Assembly: GCF_001544135.1 (NCBI RefSeq)
Contig: NZ_BCPV01000001.1
Location: forward strand, 62,001 to 126,000
DNA: 64,000 nucleotides
Direction: 5' to 3'
From: Geobacillus zalihae NBRC 101842
GTDB taxonomy: Bacteria > Bacillota > Bacilli > Bacillales > Anoxybacillaceae
Positions within the stretch are counted from its first letter, which is position 1. Each line of letters starts with the position of its first letter. This document shows, piece by piece, positions 53,034 through 63,118 of this stretch. The notes under the pieces are model-generated. The model saw only the letters and a program-made list of their open reading frames with translations. It did no database searches and was not told where the DNA came from. The position numbers were made by a program, and so were the translations under genes.

Positions 53034-53927
53034 TCAGTGGTCGCGGACCGCGACAAGCTCGCAAATGTAGGCCAGCACCGCGTCATCGATTTTGGCTTGC
53101 TGCAAATGGCGCTTCGCGGCGTCAATGTGAAACGCCAGTTTCTCTTTAGCACCGCCTAGCGAAAGAAGCACCGGATATGTCGCCTTCTTGTTGTCGCGGT
53201 CGCTGCCGACTCGCTTGCCGATTTTTTCTTCCATTCCTTCAATGTCCAAAATATCGTCGCGAATTTGAAAGGCGAGGCCTAAATGTGCGGCGAACTCGTT
53301 GAGTTCGCGCGTCTGCCGACCATCGGCGCCGCCAAGCAGGGCGCCGGCGTGCACGCTGTATTGCAGCATTTTCCCCGTCTTATGGCGGTGGATGTATTCC
53401 AGTTCCGCAAGCGCCAGCGTTTTTCCTTCCGCCTCCATATCAGCCGCCTGTCCAGCGACCATGCCTTCCGGGCCGGCCGCCTTCGCGAGCTGCTCGATGA
53501 GCTGCAGACGGACGGGAGGCGGCACGCGATCATCATCGATTTCGGCCATCAATTGAAAGGCATACGTCAACAAAGCGTCCCCGGCCAAAATGGCCATCGC
53601 CTCGCCGAACACTTTATGGTTCGTCGGTTTGCCGCGCCGCAAATCATCGTTGTCCATGCTTGGCAAATCATCATGAATGAGCGAGTACGTATGGATCATT
53701 TCAATGGCGCAAGCGACTGGCAGACCGATCGCCGGGTCTTTGCCAAGCGCTTGGATGGTCGCCAGCAACAAAAGCGGGCGGATTCGTTTGCCGCCGGCCT
53801 CAAGCGAGTAGGCCATCGCCTTTTTCAGCGTCTCCGGCCCACGAAGCCGCGCCATATAGGAGGAAAGCGCCGCCTCGACGGCCCGTTTTTGTTCGTTGAG
53901 AAACTGTTCAACCGAAAGCTGCGCCAC
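53034..53927 (-). CDS. ispA: farnesyl diphosphate synthase
   Basis: 297 residues, the same length as the characterised G. stearothermophilus enzyme. First Asp-rich motif LIHDDLPSMDNDDLRRG, second motif FQIRDDILDIEG, and GGKRIRP for isopentenyl diphosphate binding. The residues before the first motif (EMIHTYSLIHDD) fit a C15 product. GTG start after GGAGGAG, 3 bp after the xseB stop. Confidence 0.96.
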   Translation of the reverse strand: MAQLSVEQFLNEQKRAVEAALSSYMARLRGPETLKKAMAYSLEAGGKRIRPLLLLATIQALGKDPAIGLPVACAIEMIHTYSLIHDDLPSMDNDDLRRGKPTNHKVFGEAMAILAGDALLTYAFQLMAEIDDDRVPPPVRLQLIEQLAKAAGPEGMVAGQAADMEAEGKTLALAELEYIHRHKTGKMLQYSVHAGALLGGADGRQTRELNEFAAHLGLAFQIRDDILDIEGMEEKIGKRVGSDRDNKKATYPVLLSLGGAKEKLAFHIDAAKRHLQQAKIDDAVLAYICELVAVRDH

Positions 53928-53930
53928 CCG

Positions 53931-54161
53931 TCACTCCTCCTCCGGCGAAAAAGGGACAAGCTCGCCGTCTTCGCGCAGCATGTACTCCAACTGTTTCTCC
54001 ACATGCTGCAATTTATCATGGCAAAGCTTGGACAGTTTCATGCCTTCTTGAAAAAAGGCGATCGCCTCCTCAAGCGGCACGTTCCCTTCCTCGAGCTTTT
54101 CGACGATTTCCTCCAGTTTTTTCATCGCTTCTTCAAACGTCATCTCTTTTTCTTCGCTCAT
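53931..54161 (-). CDS. xseB: exodeoxyribonuclease VII small subunit
   Basis: 76 residues, helical: [45 protein letters not shown] is the XseB signature. Binds XseA to form the single-strand-specific nuclease. GGAGG precedes ATG 54161, which overlaps the xseA stop. Confidence 0.95.
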   Translation of the reverse strand: MSEEKEMTFEEAMKKLEEIVEKLEEGNVPLEEAIAFFQEGMKLSKLCHDKLQHVEKQLEYMLREDGELVPFSPEEE

Positions 54162-55504
54162 ACTTGTTTTTCCTCCACTCCCGTCACTTGACAATCGACT
54201 CGTCCGTCTTGAACTTGAATGGAAAGATGCTCGCCGATTCGAAGCTGGTTCGTTCGTTTCACGAGCTCGCCCTGCTCATTGTACACCAAGCTGTAGCCGC
54301 GCTCCATGATGCGAAGCGGACTGAGCGCCTCAAGCCGGGCGAGGTTGGAGCGAAAGCGGAACCGATGGCGCTCCACCGCGGTGCGCATCGCTTTTTCCAG
54401 CGCATTGGCGGTCGCCTTTTGCCGTTCTTTCATCCGCTCAAGCTCTGCAGCCGGATGGTGCCGCCATAGTCTCATGTCAAGCTCATGCAGCCGCTGACGA
54501 TGTTTGTCGACGAGCCGTTCGCGTTGGCGGCTAAGCCTCTCAAGCAACGCATCAAGCTGCTGTTCTTTTTGTTCATAGAGCCGCTTGGGATAGCGGAATG
54601 CGTAGGATCCTTGCAGCCGGCGAAGCTGCTCTTTATCAGCGGCAAGCCGCTCTTTCATGGCGCGGATGAGCCGCCATTTCCGCTCGGCGAGCCGCTCAGC
54701 GAGCTCCCCAACATGCGGCGCCGCCATCTCAGCTGCTGCCGTCGGCGTCGGCGCCCGCAAATCGGCGACAAAGTCGGCGATCGTAAAATCTGTTTCATGG
54801 CCGACAGCGGAAATAATCGGTATTTTTGAGGCGAAGATGGCGCGGGCGACGATTTCTTCATTGAACGCCCACAATTCTTCGATCGAGCCGCCGCCGCGGC
54901 CGACAATCAGCACATCAACCTCGCCGAACGCATTCGCCCGCTCGATGGCGCGCACGATGGAGGGCGCCGCCCCGTCCCCTTGAACGAGCGCTGGAAACAA
55001 AATGACTTTAGCGAGGGGATAGCGGCGGCGAATCGTCGTCATAATATCGCGCACCGCCGCTCCAGTCGGCGATGTAACGACGCCGATGCAGCGAGGGAAA
55101 GCTGGAAGCGGCTTTTTATGGACCGGCGAAAACAACCCTTCCGCCTCGAGCCGCTGCTTCAGCTGTTCGTAGGCTAAATAGAGGCTTCCGACACCTTCCG
55201 GCTGCATTTCTTTGACATAAAGCTGATAGTTGCCGTTCGGTTCATAGACGGAAATTTCCCCGCGCGCGAGCACGTTCATCCCATCTTCAGGACGAAACGG
55301 CAAATGCTGGTTGTAGCCGGCGAACATGACGGCGGCAATGCGTCCTTGGCTGTCTTTCAACGTAAAATACATATGGCCGCGCGAATGCTGCTTAAAATTC
55401 GAAATCTCGCCCTTCACCCATAGATCGCGCAAATGCGGGTCGACATCGAACTTGCGTTTGATGTACTTCGTCAACGCCCCGACCGTCACATATTTCACTT
55501 CCAC
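54158..55504 (-). CDS. xseA: exodeoxyribonuclease VII large subunit
   Basis: 448 residues. N-terminal OB domain ([24 protein letters not shown]), catalytic domain ([65 protein letters not shown]), then a long coiled coil. I prefer GTG 55504, which follows AGGGCAGGA and matches the family N-terminus; a GTG at 55519 overlapping the folD stop is the alternative. Confidence 0.94.
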   Translation of the reverse strand: MEVKYVTVGALTKYIKRKFDVDPHLRDLWVKGEISNFKQHSRGHMYFTLKDSQGRIAAVMFAGYNQHLPFRPEDGMNVLARGEISVYEPNGNYQLYVKEMQPEGVGSLYLAYEQLKQRLEAEGLFSPVHKKPLPAFPRCIGVVTSPTGAAVRDIMTTIRRRYPLAKVILFPALVQGDGAAPSIVRAIERANAFGEVDVLIVGRGGGSIEELWAFNEEIVARAIFASKIPIISAVGHETDFTIADFVADLRAPTPTAAAEMAAPHVGELAERLAERKWRLIRAMKERLAADKEQLRRLQGSYAFRYPKRLYEQKEQQLDALLERLSRQRERLVDKHRQRLHELDMRLWRHHPAAELERMKERQKATANALEKAMRTAVERHRFRFRSNLARLEALSPLRIMERGYSLVYNEQGELVKRTNQLRIGEHLSIQVQDGRVDCQVTGVEEKQV

Positions 55505-55515
55505 TGATCCTGCCC

Positions 55516-56370
55516 TCACTTTGCGGCCAGCTGCCGTGCCGCTTCAATCGTGTTGTGCAAGAGCATTGTAATCGTCATCGGCCCGACTCCACCCGGCACC
55601 GGCGTCATATAGCCAGCCACTTCTTTCACAGCGTCAAAATCGACATCGCCGCACAATTTGCCGTTCTCAAGCCGGTTGACGCCGACGTCGATGACGACCG
55701 CCCCGGGCTTGATGTGTTCCGGGCCGATGAGGCGCGCCTTGCCGACAGCGACGATCAAAATGTCCGCCTGCCGAGTGATGGCGGCCAAATCCGGCGTTTT
55801 CGAGTGAGTGTAGGTGACGGTGGCATGTTCGCGCAAAAACAGCTGGCCAACCGGTTTGCCGACGATGTTGCTTCGGCCGACGACGACGACGTGCTTGCCG
55901 GCGATGTCAATGCCGGCCGATTGCACCATCACTAAAATGCCATGCGGAGTGCAAGGGAGAAACGCCCGTTGGCCGATCATCATTTTTCCGACATTGATCG
56001 GGTGAAACCCATCGACATCTTTTTCCGGTGCGATCGTTTCAATGACCGACCATTCGCAAATGTGATCCGGCAGCGGCAGCTGCACTAAAATGCCGTGCAC
56101 CGCCGGATCGACGTTTAACTCGCGGATTTTCGCAAGCAGCGTCTCTTCGTCGATCGCCGCCGGAAACGTGTAAAGGAACGAGCGAATGCCGACCTCGGCG
56201 CACGCTTTTTGTTTTCCTTTTACATACGAATGCGATGCCGGATCGTCGCCGACTAGAATGACGGCCAGCCCCGGCTCAACGCCGTCCGCTTTCAACTGTG
56301 CGGCTTCATCCGCCAATGCGGTGCGAATCGTCCTCGCCATCTCCGTTCCGCTAATGATTTGTGCTGTCAT
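55516..56370 (-). CDS. folD: methylenetetrahydrofolate dehydrogenase/cyclohydrolase FolD
   Basis: 284 residues: SYVKGKQKACAEVGI with the catalytic Lys, GILVQLPLPDH, and the NADP-site VVVGRSNIVGKPVGQL. The C-terminal GGVGPMTITMLLHNT is the FolD end signature. Bifunctional enzyme of one-carbon metabolism. Sits between nusB and xseA as in B. subtilis. Confidence 0.96.
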   Translation of the reverse strand: MTAQIISGTEMARTIRTALADEAAQLKADGVEPGLAVILVGDDPASHSYVKGKQKACAEVGIRSFLYTFPAAIDEETLLAKIRELNVDPAVHGILVQLPLPDHICEWSVIETIAPEKDVDGFHPINVGKMMIGQRAFLPCTPHGILVMVQSAGIDIAGKHVVVVGRSNIVGKPVGQLFLREHATVTYTHSKTPDLAAITRQADILIVAVGKARLIGPEHIKPGAVVIDVGVNRLENGKLCGDVDFDAVKEVAGYMTPVPGGVGPMTITMLLHNTIEAARQLAAK

Positions 56371-56429
56371 CGTGTTTCGTTCCCCTCTCCTCGTTCATCG
56401 TTCGATATCTGCCCGCGATGCAGCCGGTT

Positions 56430-56822
56430 TTATTTTTGCAGTGCCGCCTTCACTTTCGAAAGCACGCCGTTGACAAAACTTCCGGATTTCCAATCGCCGA
56501 ATTTTTTCGCCAGCTCGACCGCCTCATCGAGGCTGACGCTTACCGGCACATCATCGGCGTATTTCATCTCGTACGTCGCCATGCGCAAAATGGCGCGGTC
56601 AACGTTGGCGACGCGTTCAAGCGTCCATTTTTCCAAATTGGCGCGCAACAGCTCGTCAATCTCCTCCTGGTGCTCGACGACGCCAAAGACGAGCTGGCGC
56701 AAAAACGGGTCGATGTCGCCGCCGCCCGTGACATTGTGGAGCGCCTCGTCTGGTGGAATGCGTCCGACATCGATTTGAAACAGCGCCTGCAACGCCTTTT
56801 CCCGTGCTTCATGCCGCTTCAT
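56430..56822 (-). CDS. nusB: transcription antitermination factor NusB
   Basis: 130 residues, all-helical NusB fold: [37 protein letters not shown] and [25 protein letters not shown]-type ending (here [14 protein letters not shown]...). With NusE binds boxA of rRNA leaders. Start 56822 follows AAAGGGGG. Confidence 0.96.
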   Translation of the reverse strand: MKRHEAREKALQALFQIDVGRIPPDEALHNVTGGGDIDPFLRQLVFGVVEHQEEIDELLRANLEKWTLERVANVDRAILRMATYEMKYADDVPVSVSLDEAVELAKKFGDWKSGSFVNGVLSKVKAALQK

Positions 56823-56965
56823 GGCGGTCCCCCTTTCCAAAAAACGAACATTCACAATGAAATCATATCATATTTTTCGGAAAAAGCCAGCCTTTTCCCA
56901 CAAATCATTCGCGCTGCCGTTGGTTGCGCCATAACGGCCTCGTTCATTACAATAACAAACTTTGG

Positions 56966-57005
56966 CCAAAAAAACAAAAAGGCAGCCGCCGAAAAAGCAA
57001 CTGCC
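56966..57005 (-). terminator. yqhY terminator
   Basis: AAGGCAG (56977-56983) pairs with CTGCCTT (56999-57005), followed on minus by TTTGTTTTTTT. Confidence 0.75.
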
Positions 57006-57013
57006 TTGCGAGA

Positions 57014-57415
57014 TCACTGTTCGACCACGCCTTGTTCCTGCTTGCCGCCCTCAAACTGGATGCCGACGATATGAACGTTCACTTCGCTCGCCTCGAGGCC
57101 GGTCATGTTCCAAAGCGCCTGGCGCACATTTTCCTGCACCTTTTTCGCCACGTTCGGAATCGATGCGCCAAACTGGACGAGGCAATAAAGATCGATGACG
57201 ACGCCGTCGTCGCGCAAATCAACCTTGACGCCTTTGCCATGGTGTTTCTTTCCAAACCGCTCGGCGACGCCGGCGGCAAAATTGCCGCGCATTTGCGCGA
57301 TGCCGTCGACTTCTGACGCCGCGATGCCAGCGATCACCTCAATCACTTCCGGTGCAATTTCCACCTTGCCGAGCGCCGGGTACACTTGCTCTGTTTCAAA
57401 GACATGCTCAGACAT
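57014..57415 (-). CDS. yqhY: Asp23/Gls24-family protein YqhY
   Basis: 133 residues with the Asp23 pattern: VEIAPEVIEVIAGIAASEVDGIAQM, GVKVDLRDDGVVIDLYCLVQFGASIPNVAKKVQENVRQAL and VNVHIVGIQFE. In B. subtilis YqhY is linked to acetyl-CoA carboxylase control and its loss selects acc mutations; the location directly after accC supports the same role. AGGAGGTG precedes the ATG. Confidence 0.93.
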   Translation of the reverse strand: MSEHVFETEQVYPALGKVEIAPEVIEVIAGIAASEVDGIAQMRGNFAAGVAERFGKKHHGKGVKVDLRDDGVVIDLYCLVQFGASIPNVAKKVQENVRQALWNMTGLEASEVNVHIVGIQFEGGKQEQGVVEQ

Positions 57416-57425
57416 AAGGCACCTC

Positions 57426-58781
57426 CTATTCCGCCTTCATAATATCATATAACTCCAAAAACTTCGTATTAAACTCACCGCTTTGAAAATTCTCATGCTC
57501 CATTAATTTTATGTGGAACGGAATCGTTGTATGAATGCCTTCGATGATAAACTCCGAAAGCGCCCGTCTCATGCGGGCGATCGCTTCCGCACGCGTCGGC
57601 GCATGAACGATCAATTTGGCGATCATCGAATCATAATACGGCGGGATCGTATAGCCTGGATAGACGGCGGAATCGACGCGCACGCCCGGGCCGCCCGGCG
57701 GCAGGTACATGGCGATTTTCCCCGGCGACGGCATAAAGTTTTTCGCTGGATTTTCGGCGTTGATCCGGCACTCGATCGCCCAGCCGTTAAACGTGACGTC
57801 CTCTTGGGTGATCGACAGCTTTTCACCGGCGGCGATGCGGATTTGCTCCTTGACCAAATCGATGCCGGTGATCAGTTCGGTGACCGGATGCTCGACTTGA
57901 ATGCGCGTATTCATCTCCATGAAGTAAAATTGCTTGTTCCGGTGGTCATAAATAAATTCAACCGTGCCGGCGCCGGTGTAGTTGACCGCTTTTGCCGCCT
58001 TGACGGCTGCCTCGCCCATCTTCCGGCGCATCTCGTCGTCAATGGCCGGCGACGGCGCTTCCTCGACCAGTTTTTGCAGCCGGCGCTGGATCGAGCAGTC
58101 GCGCTCACCGAGATGAATCGTATTGCCGTACGAATCAGCGAGCACTTGAATTTCGACATGGCGGAAATCTTCGATATATTTTTCAATATAGACGCCTGGG
58201 TTGCCAAACGCCGTCGCCGCTTCCTGCTGGGTGATGTTGATGCCTTTGACGAGCTCGCCTTCGTCGCGGGCGACGCGGATTCCTTTCCCGCCGCCGCCGG
58301 CCGTCGCTTTAATGATGACCGGATAGCCGATCTCTTCGGCAATCGCCCGCGCCTCATCAAGGCTTTCGATAACCCCGCGCGACCCAGGCACGATCGGCAC
58401 CCCCGCCTCGCGCATCGTCTCGCGAGCGATGTCTTTCATGCCCATTTTTGCAATCGCTTCCGGACTTGGGCCGATAAATGTCACGTTGCATTCACGGCAC
58501 AGCTCCGCGAACGCTTCATTTTCCGCCAAAAACCCGTAACCGGGGTGGATGGCGTCACAGCCAGTCAGCGTGGCGACGCTCATAATGTTTGTGAAATTTA
58601 AATAGCTGTCTTTCGAAGCGGTCGGCCCGATGCAGTACGCCTCATCAGCCAGCTGCACGTGCAAGGCGTCGCGGTCGGCTTGCGAAAAGACAGCGACCGT
58701 CTCAATCCCAAGCTCGCGGCAGGCGCGGATGATGCGGACGGCGATTTCCCCGCGGTTCGCCACCAACACTTTTTTGATCAT
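57426..58781 (-). CDS. accC: acetyl-CoA carboxylase biotin carboxylase subunit
   Basis: 451 residues. ATP-grasp enzyme: [16 protein letters not shown] start, Gly-rich loop [56 protein letters not shown] (catalytic Glu/Arg). Carboxylates biotin on AccB. Because the window's propionyl-CoA carboxyltransferase lacks its own partner, this subunit is a conceivable shared one, though that is only inference. Confidence 0.96.
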   Translation of the reverse strand: MIKKVLVANRGEIAVRIIRACRELGIETVAVFSQADRDALHVQLADEAYCIGPTASKDSYLNFTNIMSVATLTGCDAIHPGYGFLAENEAFAELCRECNVTFIGPSPEAIAKMGMKDIARETMREAGVPIVPGSRGVIESLDEARAIAEEIGYPVIIKATAGGGGKGIRVARDEGELVKGINITQQEAATAFGNPGVYIEKYIEDFRHVEIQVLADSYGNTIHLGERDCSIQRRLQKLVEEAPSPAIDDEMRRKMGEAAVKAAKAVNYTGAGTVEFIYDHRNKQFYFMEMNTRIQVEHPVTELITGIDLVKEQIRIAAGEKLSITQEDVTFNGWAIECRINAENPAKNFMPSPGKIAMYLPPGGPGVRVDSAVYPGYTIPPYYDSMIAKLIVHAPTRAEAIARMRRALSEFIIEGIHTTIPFHIKLMEHENFQSGEFNTKFLELYDIMKAE

Positions 58782-58796
58782 CGTCCGTTCTCTCCC

Positions 58797-59330
58797 TTAT
58801 TCAGGCTTGACTAAAAACAACGGCTGGCCATATTCGACGAGCTGGCCGTTTTGCACCAACACCTCGACAATTTCGCCATCGACTTCCGCTTCAATTTCAT
58901 TAAACAGCTTCATCGCCTCGATGATGCAAACGACCGTATCTTTTTTCACTTTGTCGCCCGGCTTCACATACGGCGGCTTGTCCGGCGCCGGCGCTGCGTA
59001 GAACGTGCCGACCATCGGCGAAGTAATTTGATGCAAGTTGCCTTCCACAGCCGGCTTTTCTTCTTTGACTACCGGCGTTTCCGCTTTCGGTGCCGGCGCT
59101 TCTGAGGCCGCTGCTTGAACGGGAGCAGCTGCCGAAGCCGGTTCGACCGCTGCCGGAGCGGCAGGCGCCGGCGGCGCGACCGCCGTCTGTGCGGCCGCAG
59201 CCGACGCAACGGCGACAGCAGCCGTTCCTTTTTTCATATGTACTTTTGTTTCGCCTTGTTCGTATACGAATTCGTCAATTGAGGACTGGTCGACCAAGCG
59301 GATCAATTCACGGATTTCTTGAATTTTCAT
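58797..59330 (-). CDS. accB: biotin carboxyl carrier protein AccB
   Basis: 177 residues: N-terminal [33 protein letters not shown], a long Ala/Pro-rich linker (~residues 45-95), and the biotinyl domain with the biotin Lys in [22 protein letters not shown] precedes ATG 59330. Operon accB-accC(-yqhY). Confidence 0.96.
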   Translation of the reverse strand: MKIQEIRELIRLVDQSSIDEFVYEQGETKVHMKKGTAAVAVASAAAAQTAVAPPAPAAPAAVEPASAAAPVQAAASEAPAPKAETPVVKEEKPAVEGNLHQITSPMVGTFYAAPAPDKPPYVKPGDKVKKDTVVCIIEAMKLFNEIEAEVDGEIVEVLVQNGQLVEYGQPLFLVKPE

Positions 59331-59401
59331 CGATCTCACACCTTTCTCCAAGTATCGTGCAGCCCGTTCCTTTCTGGCGGTGCCTAAACGTGTCCATAAC
59401 G

Positions 59402-59429
59402 ATTATACACACAACAGTAGGACAAACAA
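59402..59429 (-). promoter_or_regulatory. accBC promoter
   Basis: TTGTTT (59424-59429), 16 bp, TATAAT (59402-59407) on minus, ~70 nt before accB. It lies right after the spoIIIAH terminator. Confidence 0.6.
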
Positions 59430-59442
59430 AAGACTTTTCCGC

Positions 59443-59470
59443 AAAAAAAGAAGCTGCCCTAAAGAGCAGC
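59443..59470 (-). terminator. terminator of the spoIIIA operon
   Basis: GCTGC (59453-59457) and GCAGC (59466-59470) pair; minus side followed by TTCTTTTTTTG. Confidence 0.7.
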
Positions 59471-59474
59471 GCGT

Positions 59475-60026
59475 TCATCCAGCCGGCTGAAACTCAACCG
59501 TCACGTATTCAGCATCGGGTATTTCTTTTTTCACCATATGAATGACTTCATTCGCCGATTTAGCTGAGCTTTGTTTCGATTTGATCGTCACGCGCACTTG
59601 GTTGTCATCGGCGCGCACGAGCACGTCTTCATAACCGCCTTTCGATTTGATGAGCGTCTCCAACGTTGCTTCTTTTTCGGACAATGCTTGCAATTTTTCA
59701 ATTTTGTCGAGCGCTTCACTTTTTTCTTCCGCCGTCGCGTTCGCTGAAGCGACAATGGCGTTCAGCTCATCGCGCAGCCGGCTCCGTTCATCCTCAATTT
59801 TCATGCGCAGCGCTGTAAACAAGTCGTCGCCCGTTTCGCCAGACGCGGACGGCTTTTTCGCCTCTTCGACAGCGACGCTCGGCTGATCGGTTGTTTTTTC
59901 CGTTTTCTTATTGGCGGTAAATGCCGGACTGTCGTTCATATTTTTTGGAGCTGTCACGTAATAGACCGACAGCACAACGACCAAGCTCAACATCGTCAAC
60001 AGCCATACGGTTTGTTTTTTCAACAT
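59475..60026 (-). CDS. spoIIIAH: stage III sporulation protein SpoIIIAH
   Basis: 183 residues: one N-terminal helix (TVWLLTMLSLVVVLSVYYV) and an exported domain with a coiled region (residues ~70-120) and a C-terminal ring-building (EscJ-like) fold (GGYEDVLVRADDNQVRVTIKSKQ...EVIHMVKKEI). On the mother-cell side it binds SpoIIQ from the forespore to form the feeding-tube channel. Last gene of the operon. Confidence 0.95.
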   Translation of the reverse strand: MLKKQTVWLLTMLSLVVVLSVYYVTAPKNMNDSPAFTANKKTEKTTDQPSVAVEEAKKPSASGETGDDLFTALRMKIEDERSRLRDELNAIVASANATAEEKSEALDKIEKLQALSEKEATLETLIKSKGGYEDVLVRADDNQVRVTIKSKQSSAKSANEVIHMVKKEIPDAEYVTVEFQPAG

Positions 60027-60049
60027 GCCGATCTCCTCCCCTTACCCGG

Positions 60050-60682
60050 TCATTTTTTCGGCAAGACAGCGACGCGGTAGCTCGGAACGTTTAACACGCG
60101 CGTCACCGCCTCGACGATCCATTTTTTGATTTGCAAATTATCCGCCCCTTTGGCGACAACGAGAACGCCGCGGATGTCCGGCTTTTTCGTGGCGACGACA
60201 AGCGGCGTTTCTTCTTCGCCGTTATGAATAATGATGACTTCTTCATTGGTCGACTCGTTTTCGATCGTCCGCTTCCCGCCTTCCTTGTCGCTCTCTTCCG
60301 TTGTCTGCTGCTGAGTCGAACGCTTTTTCTCATACAGTTTCAACTCCGTGGAATCGAGATTGACGACGACCGTGACATCATCCACCCCTTCGATCGCCTC
60401 AAGAGCGGCTTTCAGTTCTTTTTCGTACCGCTCCTCATAGGCGGCGATCACTTTCTCTTTCGTCTCCTTGCTTGCCAGGAATGCCGGCTCGGCTGGAGCG
60501 GACGGCTGCCCGGCGGAAGGCTTCGCTTCGGCTTCCTCTCCACTGTTTGCCCAATGGCTTGCCGCCATCAAGGCGACACCAGCCAACAGCAGGACGACGA
60601 CGTACGAAAACGGCCATTTTTTCTGTGCTCCTTCCCCGTCTTTCGGCGCTGAAGAAAAGAGCCGTTTGATGAGCGGCAACAT
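60050..60682 (-). CDS. spoIIIAG: stage III sporulation protein SpoIIIAG
   Basis: 210 residues: helix WPFSYVVVLLLAGVALMAAS, then a ring-building domain (LKAALEAIEGVDDVTVVVNLDSTELKLYEKK, IRGVLVVAKGADNLQIKKWIVEAVTRVLNVPSYRVAVL) that in B. subtilis forms a 30-fold ring. ATG 60682 (MLPLIKRLF) follows GAGGGGGG and lies 7 bp after the AF stop; the longer open frame is not credible. Confidence 0.94.
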   Translation of the reverse strand: MLPLIKRLFSSAPKDGEGAQKKWPFSYVVVLLLAGVALMAASHWANSGEEAEAKPSAGQPSAPAEPAFLASKETKEKVIAAYEERYEKELKAALEAIEGVDDVTVVVNLDSTELKLYEKKRSTQQQTTEESDKEGGKRTIENESTNEEVIIIHNGEEETPLVVATKKPDIRGVLVVAKGADNLQIKKWIVEAVTRVLNVPSYRVAVLPKK

Positions 60683-60689
60683 CCCCCCT

Positions 60690-61301
60690 CTATTCCCTCC
60701 CCCTAAATTGCACGTCAATTTTATCTTCATCGATTTCCCATCGGCCGGCGAGAAAAGCGCGCACCTCCTCTGCCAGCGAAGCATCGCCCTCCGGCAAAGC
60801 CGGCGGCTTCGTCGTATCGATGACAACCGGTTCCACCGAACCGGCTGACTTCTGTTTCGAAAGGACGACCTCAATCGTCTTGATGTCATCCGGCATGCGC
60901 CAGTCGTCGCCTGGCTTGGCGTAAACGTTGACATCCGCTTTCAGCCCATACTTTTCCATCAACTCCTCATTGACATCGTTTTCGAGCTGGACAGCCATTT
61001 GTTTTAAAATATATGCGCGTTGCGAGGCTTGTATTTCTTTTTTCTGCTGTTCGATTTGATTTTTTATTGCCTCCTCCCCCGCACGGCCGTTGGAAAAATG
61101 GACGAGCGCCGACGCGATGAGCTGCTCGGGATCAACGGAAGCGAGCCTGAGTACCGGAGCGAGCATCACGAGAACGAGCATAAGCCCGACAGCCATTTTC
61201 ACGTATTTTTGCATCGTCCCCGACGGCAGCAAAAAATCGATGATGATAGCAAACAACAAAAACAAAATGATGTTTGTCACCCACTCAATGACTAGCTGCA
61301 T
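60690..61301 (-). CDS. spoIIIAF: stage III sporulation protein SpoIIIAF
   Basis: 203 residues: two N-terminal helices (WVTNIILFLLFAIIIDFLLP and KMAVGLMLVLVMLAPVL) and a soluble C-terminal domain with ring-building character (LMEKYGLKADVNVYAKPGD, IKTIEVVLSKQK). Part of the A-Q channel complex. Confidence 0.94.
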   Translation of the reverse strand: MQLVIEWVTNIILFLLFAIIIDFLLPSGTMQKYVKMAVGLMLVLVMLAPVLRLASVDPEQLIASALVHFSNGRAGEEAIKNQIEQQKKEIQASQRAYILKQMAVQLENDVNEELMEKYGLKADVNVYAKPGDDWRMPDDIKTIEVVLSKQKSAGSVEPVVIDTTKPPALPEGDASLAEEVRAFLAGRWEIDEDKIDVQFRGRE

Positions 61302-61311
61302 AGCGCTCCCC

Positions 61312-62475
61312 CTAGCGGACCATCATCGTAATGTTCCCGGCCATCACCATGACGGTGAGGCTTAAGAAAAACATGAGCGACACAATGAGCAGCGCCGCCA
61401 GCACGTAAGCGATGCTTTTGCCGATGATGTTGAGGCAGGACAATACCGGTCCGCCGCCAAGCGGCTGCAGAAGAGCAGCCGATAGTTTGTAGACGATGAC
61501 GATGGCGAAAATTTTCACCGCTGGAAAGATGGCGATCATGAGCAAAATCGCCGCCCCGACCAACCCGACCGTATTTTTCAACAGCATGGAAGCGGCGACG
61601 ACCGTATCGGCGGCATCGGTGAACAGCTTGCCGACGACCGGGATGAAATTGCCGGTGACAAATTTCGCCGCCCGGAGCGCCACGCCGTCAGCCACGGCCG
61701 CTGTCGCTCCTCGCACGGACATGACGCCAAGGAACACGGTCAAAATGAGGCCGAGCAAACCGAGGGCGGCTTTGTTGAGCAAATCGGCGAGCTGAGTCGC
61801 CTTGTAACGGTCGCTGAGCGTGCTGACGACCGAAAGCAGCGCAGCCAGAAGCAAAAGCGGCAAGGTGACGTATTCAACGACCGTGCCGGTGGTGTTCATC
61901 ACAAACAAAATGATCGGGTGGAAAAACGCCGCCGACGCGACCCCGCCGGAAGTGGCGAGCAGGGCGAGCAGCAGCGGAACGAGGGCGATGATGAAATGGC
62001 TCATCGTCCGCACCGCCTCAAGCGCATAATCCGCCGCGAGGCGAAAGCTGTTTAAGGCGATCAACAAGAGCACCATATAGACGACCGCCTGGGCGATTTT
62101 GCTTACTTCCTGCTGAGCGAATGCATTTTGCAGCGATTGCAGCACCGTGCTGAAGACAGCAAGCAAAATGAGCGTGCCGAGCAGTTTGCCGTTCACCTGC
62201 AGTTCATAAAACAAATAGCGGGCGAGCGCCTTCAGCCATTCGGACGGCGACCATTGCTTGTCGCCGCTTAAAAAATCGGTGAGCGGCCCTTTCTCGCTTT
62301 CCGGCAAAAACCCGCCATACTCGCTGACGATCGTTTCCCAATAGCGGCGGATATCGCTCACATCGAGCTGAGCGAGCTGCTCGCTGACCGACGGTCCATC
62401 GCTTGCGGCTTGTACGACCAACGGGCAAAAAAAGAGAGAAAGCAGCCCGACAATAAGGAACGCTGTTCGCTTCAA
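61312..62475 (-). CDS. spoIIIAE: stage III sporulation protein SpoIIIAE
   Basis: 387 residues: signal peptide (TAFLIVGLLSLFFCPLVVQA), a short extracytoplasmic part, then seven or so membrane helices. Largest membrane subunit of the SpoIIIA complex, resembling an export-gate permease. Conserved TGNFIPVVGKLFTDAADTVVA. Confidence 0.95.
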   Translation of the reverse strand: MKRTAFLIVGLLSLFFCPLVVQAASDGPSVSEQLAQLDVSDIRRYWETIVSEYGGFLPESEKGPLTDFLSGDKQWSPSEWLKALARYLFYELQVNGKLLGTLILLAVFSTVLQSLQNAFAQQEVSKIAQAVVYMVLLLIALNSFRLAADYALEAVRTMSHFIIALVPLLLALLATSGGVASAAFFHPIILFVMNTTGTVVEYVTLPLLLLAALLSVVSTLSDRYKATQLADLLNKAALGLLGLILTVFLGVMSVRGATAAVADGVALRAAKFVTGNFIPVVGKLFTDAADTVVAASMLLKNTVGLVGAAILLMIAIFPAVKIFAIVIVYKLSAALLQPLGGGPVLSCLNIIGKSIAYVLAALLIVSLMFFLSLTVMVMAGNITMMVR

Positions 62476-62488
62476 TCCGTTCCCCCCT

Positions 62489-62884
62489 TTAGCGCGCCGA
62501 CGGGATGAGGCCGATGACCGCTTCGATGATCGCGGTTAAAATCGGAACAGCCAGCGCCAAAATGACGATTTTGCCGCCGAGCTCAATTTTGGCGGCGATC
62601 GCCCCTTGGCCGGCGTCTTTGGAAATTTGCGCGGCGAACTCGGCAATGTAGGCAATGCCGATGATTTTCAGCATCGTCTCTAAATACACCATCTGAATAT
62701 GGGCGCCTTCGGCCATTTTTCGCAACATCGCCAAAATGCTGCTGATTTGATCGACCAACAACAGAAAAATGGTGCAGCCGACAAACACGGTCAACAAAAA
62801 GGCCAGATTCGACTTTTGCTCTTGCAGCAACACGACCAAAAACGTCGCGATCAACCCGAGGCCGACGATTTGCAAAATGTCAAT
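62489..62884 (-). CDS. spoIIIAD: stage III sporulation protein SpoIIIAD
   Basis: 131 residues, about four helices, with the family block VYLETMLKIIGIAYIAEFAAQISKDAGQGAIAAKIELGGK. The annotated-style start TTG at 62875 is 17 nt from the AGGAGG box, too far. An ATT codon at 62884 is 8 nt from GGAGG and restores the family's IDI-QIVGLGLIATFL N-terminus, so I propose ATT as initiator. Confidence 0.85.
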   Translation of the reverse strand: MDILQIVGLGLIATFLVVLLQEQKSNLAFLLTVFVGCTIFLLLVDQISSILAMLRKMAEGAHIQMVYLETMLKIIGIAYIAEFAAQISKDAGQGAIAAKIELGGKIVILALAVPILTAIIEAVIGLIPSAR

Positions 62885-62896
62885 GGCCGATCCCTC

Positions 62897-63103
62897 CTAC
62901 CCGCGGAACAAAAAGACATCCTTGATTTTTTGGAACAAGTCGCTGACGATGGAAGCGACCATAAACAAAATATAAATAAAGCCGAGCAGCGTCACCCATT
63001 GGGCGTATTCTTTCCTCCCCATCTGATCGAGCACCGTATGCAAAAACGCGATGACGATGCCGACGCCGGCGATTTTCAAAATGAGATCGACATCGATGCC
63101 CAT
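62897..63103 (-). CDS. spoIIIAC: stage III sporulation protein SpoIIIAC
   Basis: 68 residues, two helices (ILKIAGVGIVIAFLHTVLDQMG and QWVTLLGFIYILFMVASIV). Small membrane subunit of the SpoIIIA complex. CAGGAGG precedes the ATG. Confidence 0.95.
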   Translation of the reverse strand: MGIDVDLILKIAGVGIVIAFLHTVLDQMGRKEYAQWVTLLGFIYILFMVASIVSDLFQKIKDVFLFRG

Positions 63104-63118
63104 GATTCTGCCTCCTGT

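Noticed and set aside
59331-59442. A FapR operator or leader riboswitch upstream of accB
   Set aside because: No TTAGTACC-type repeat or extended structured leader is visible.
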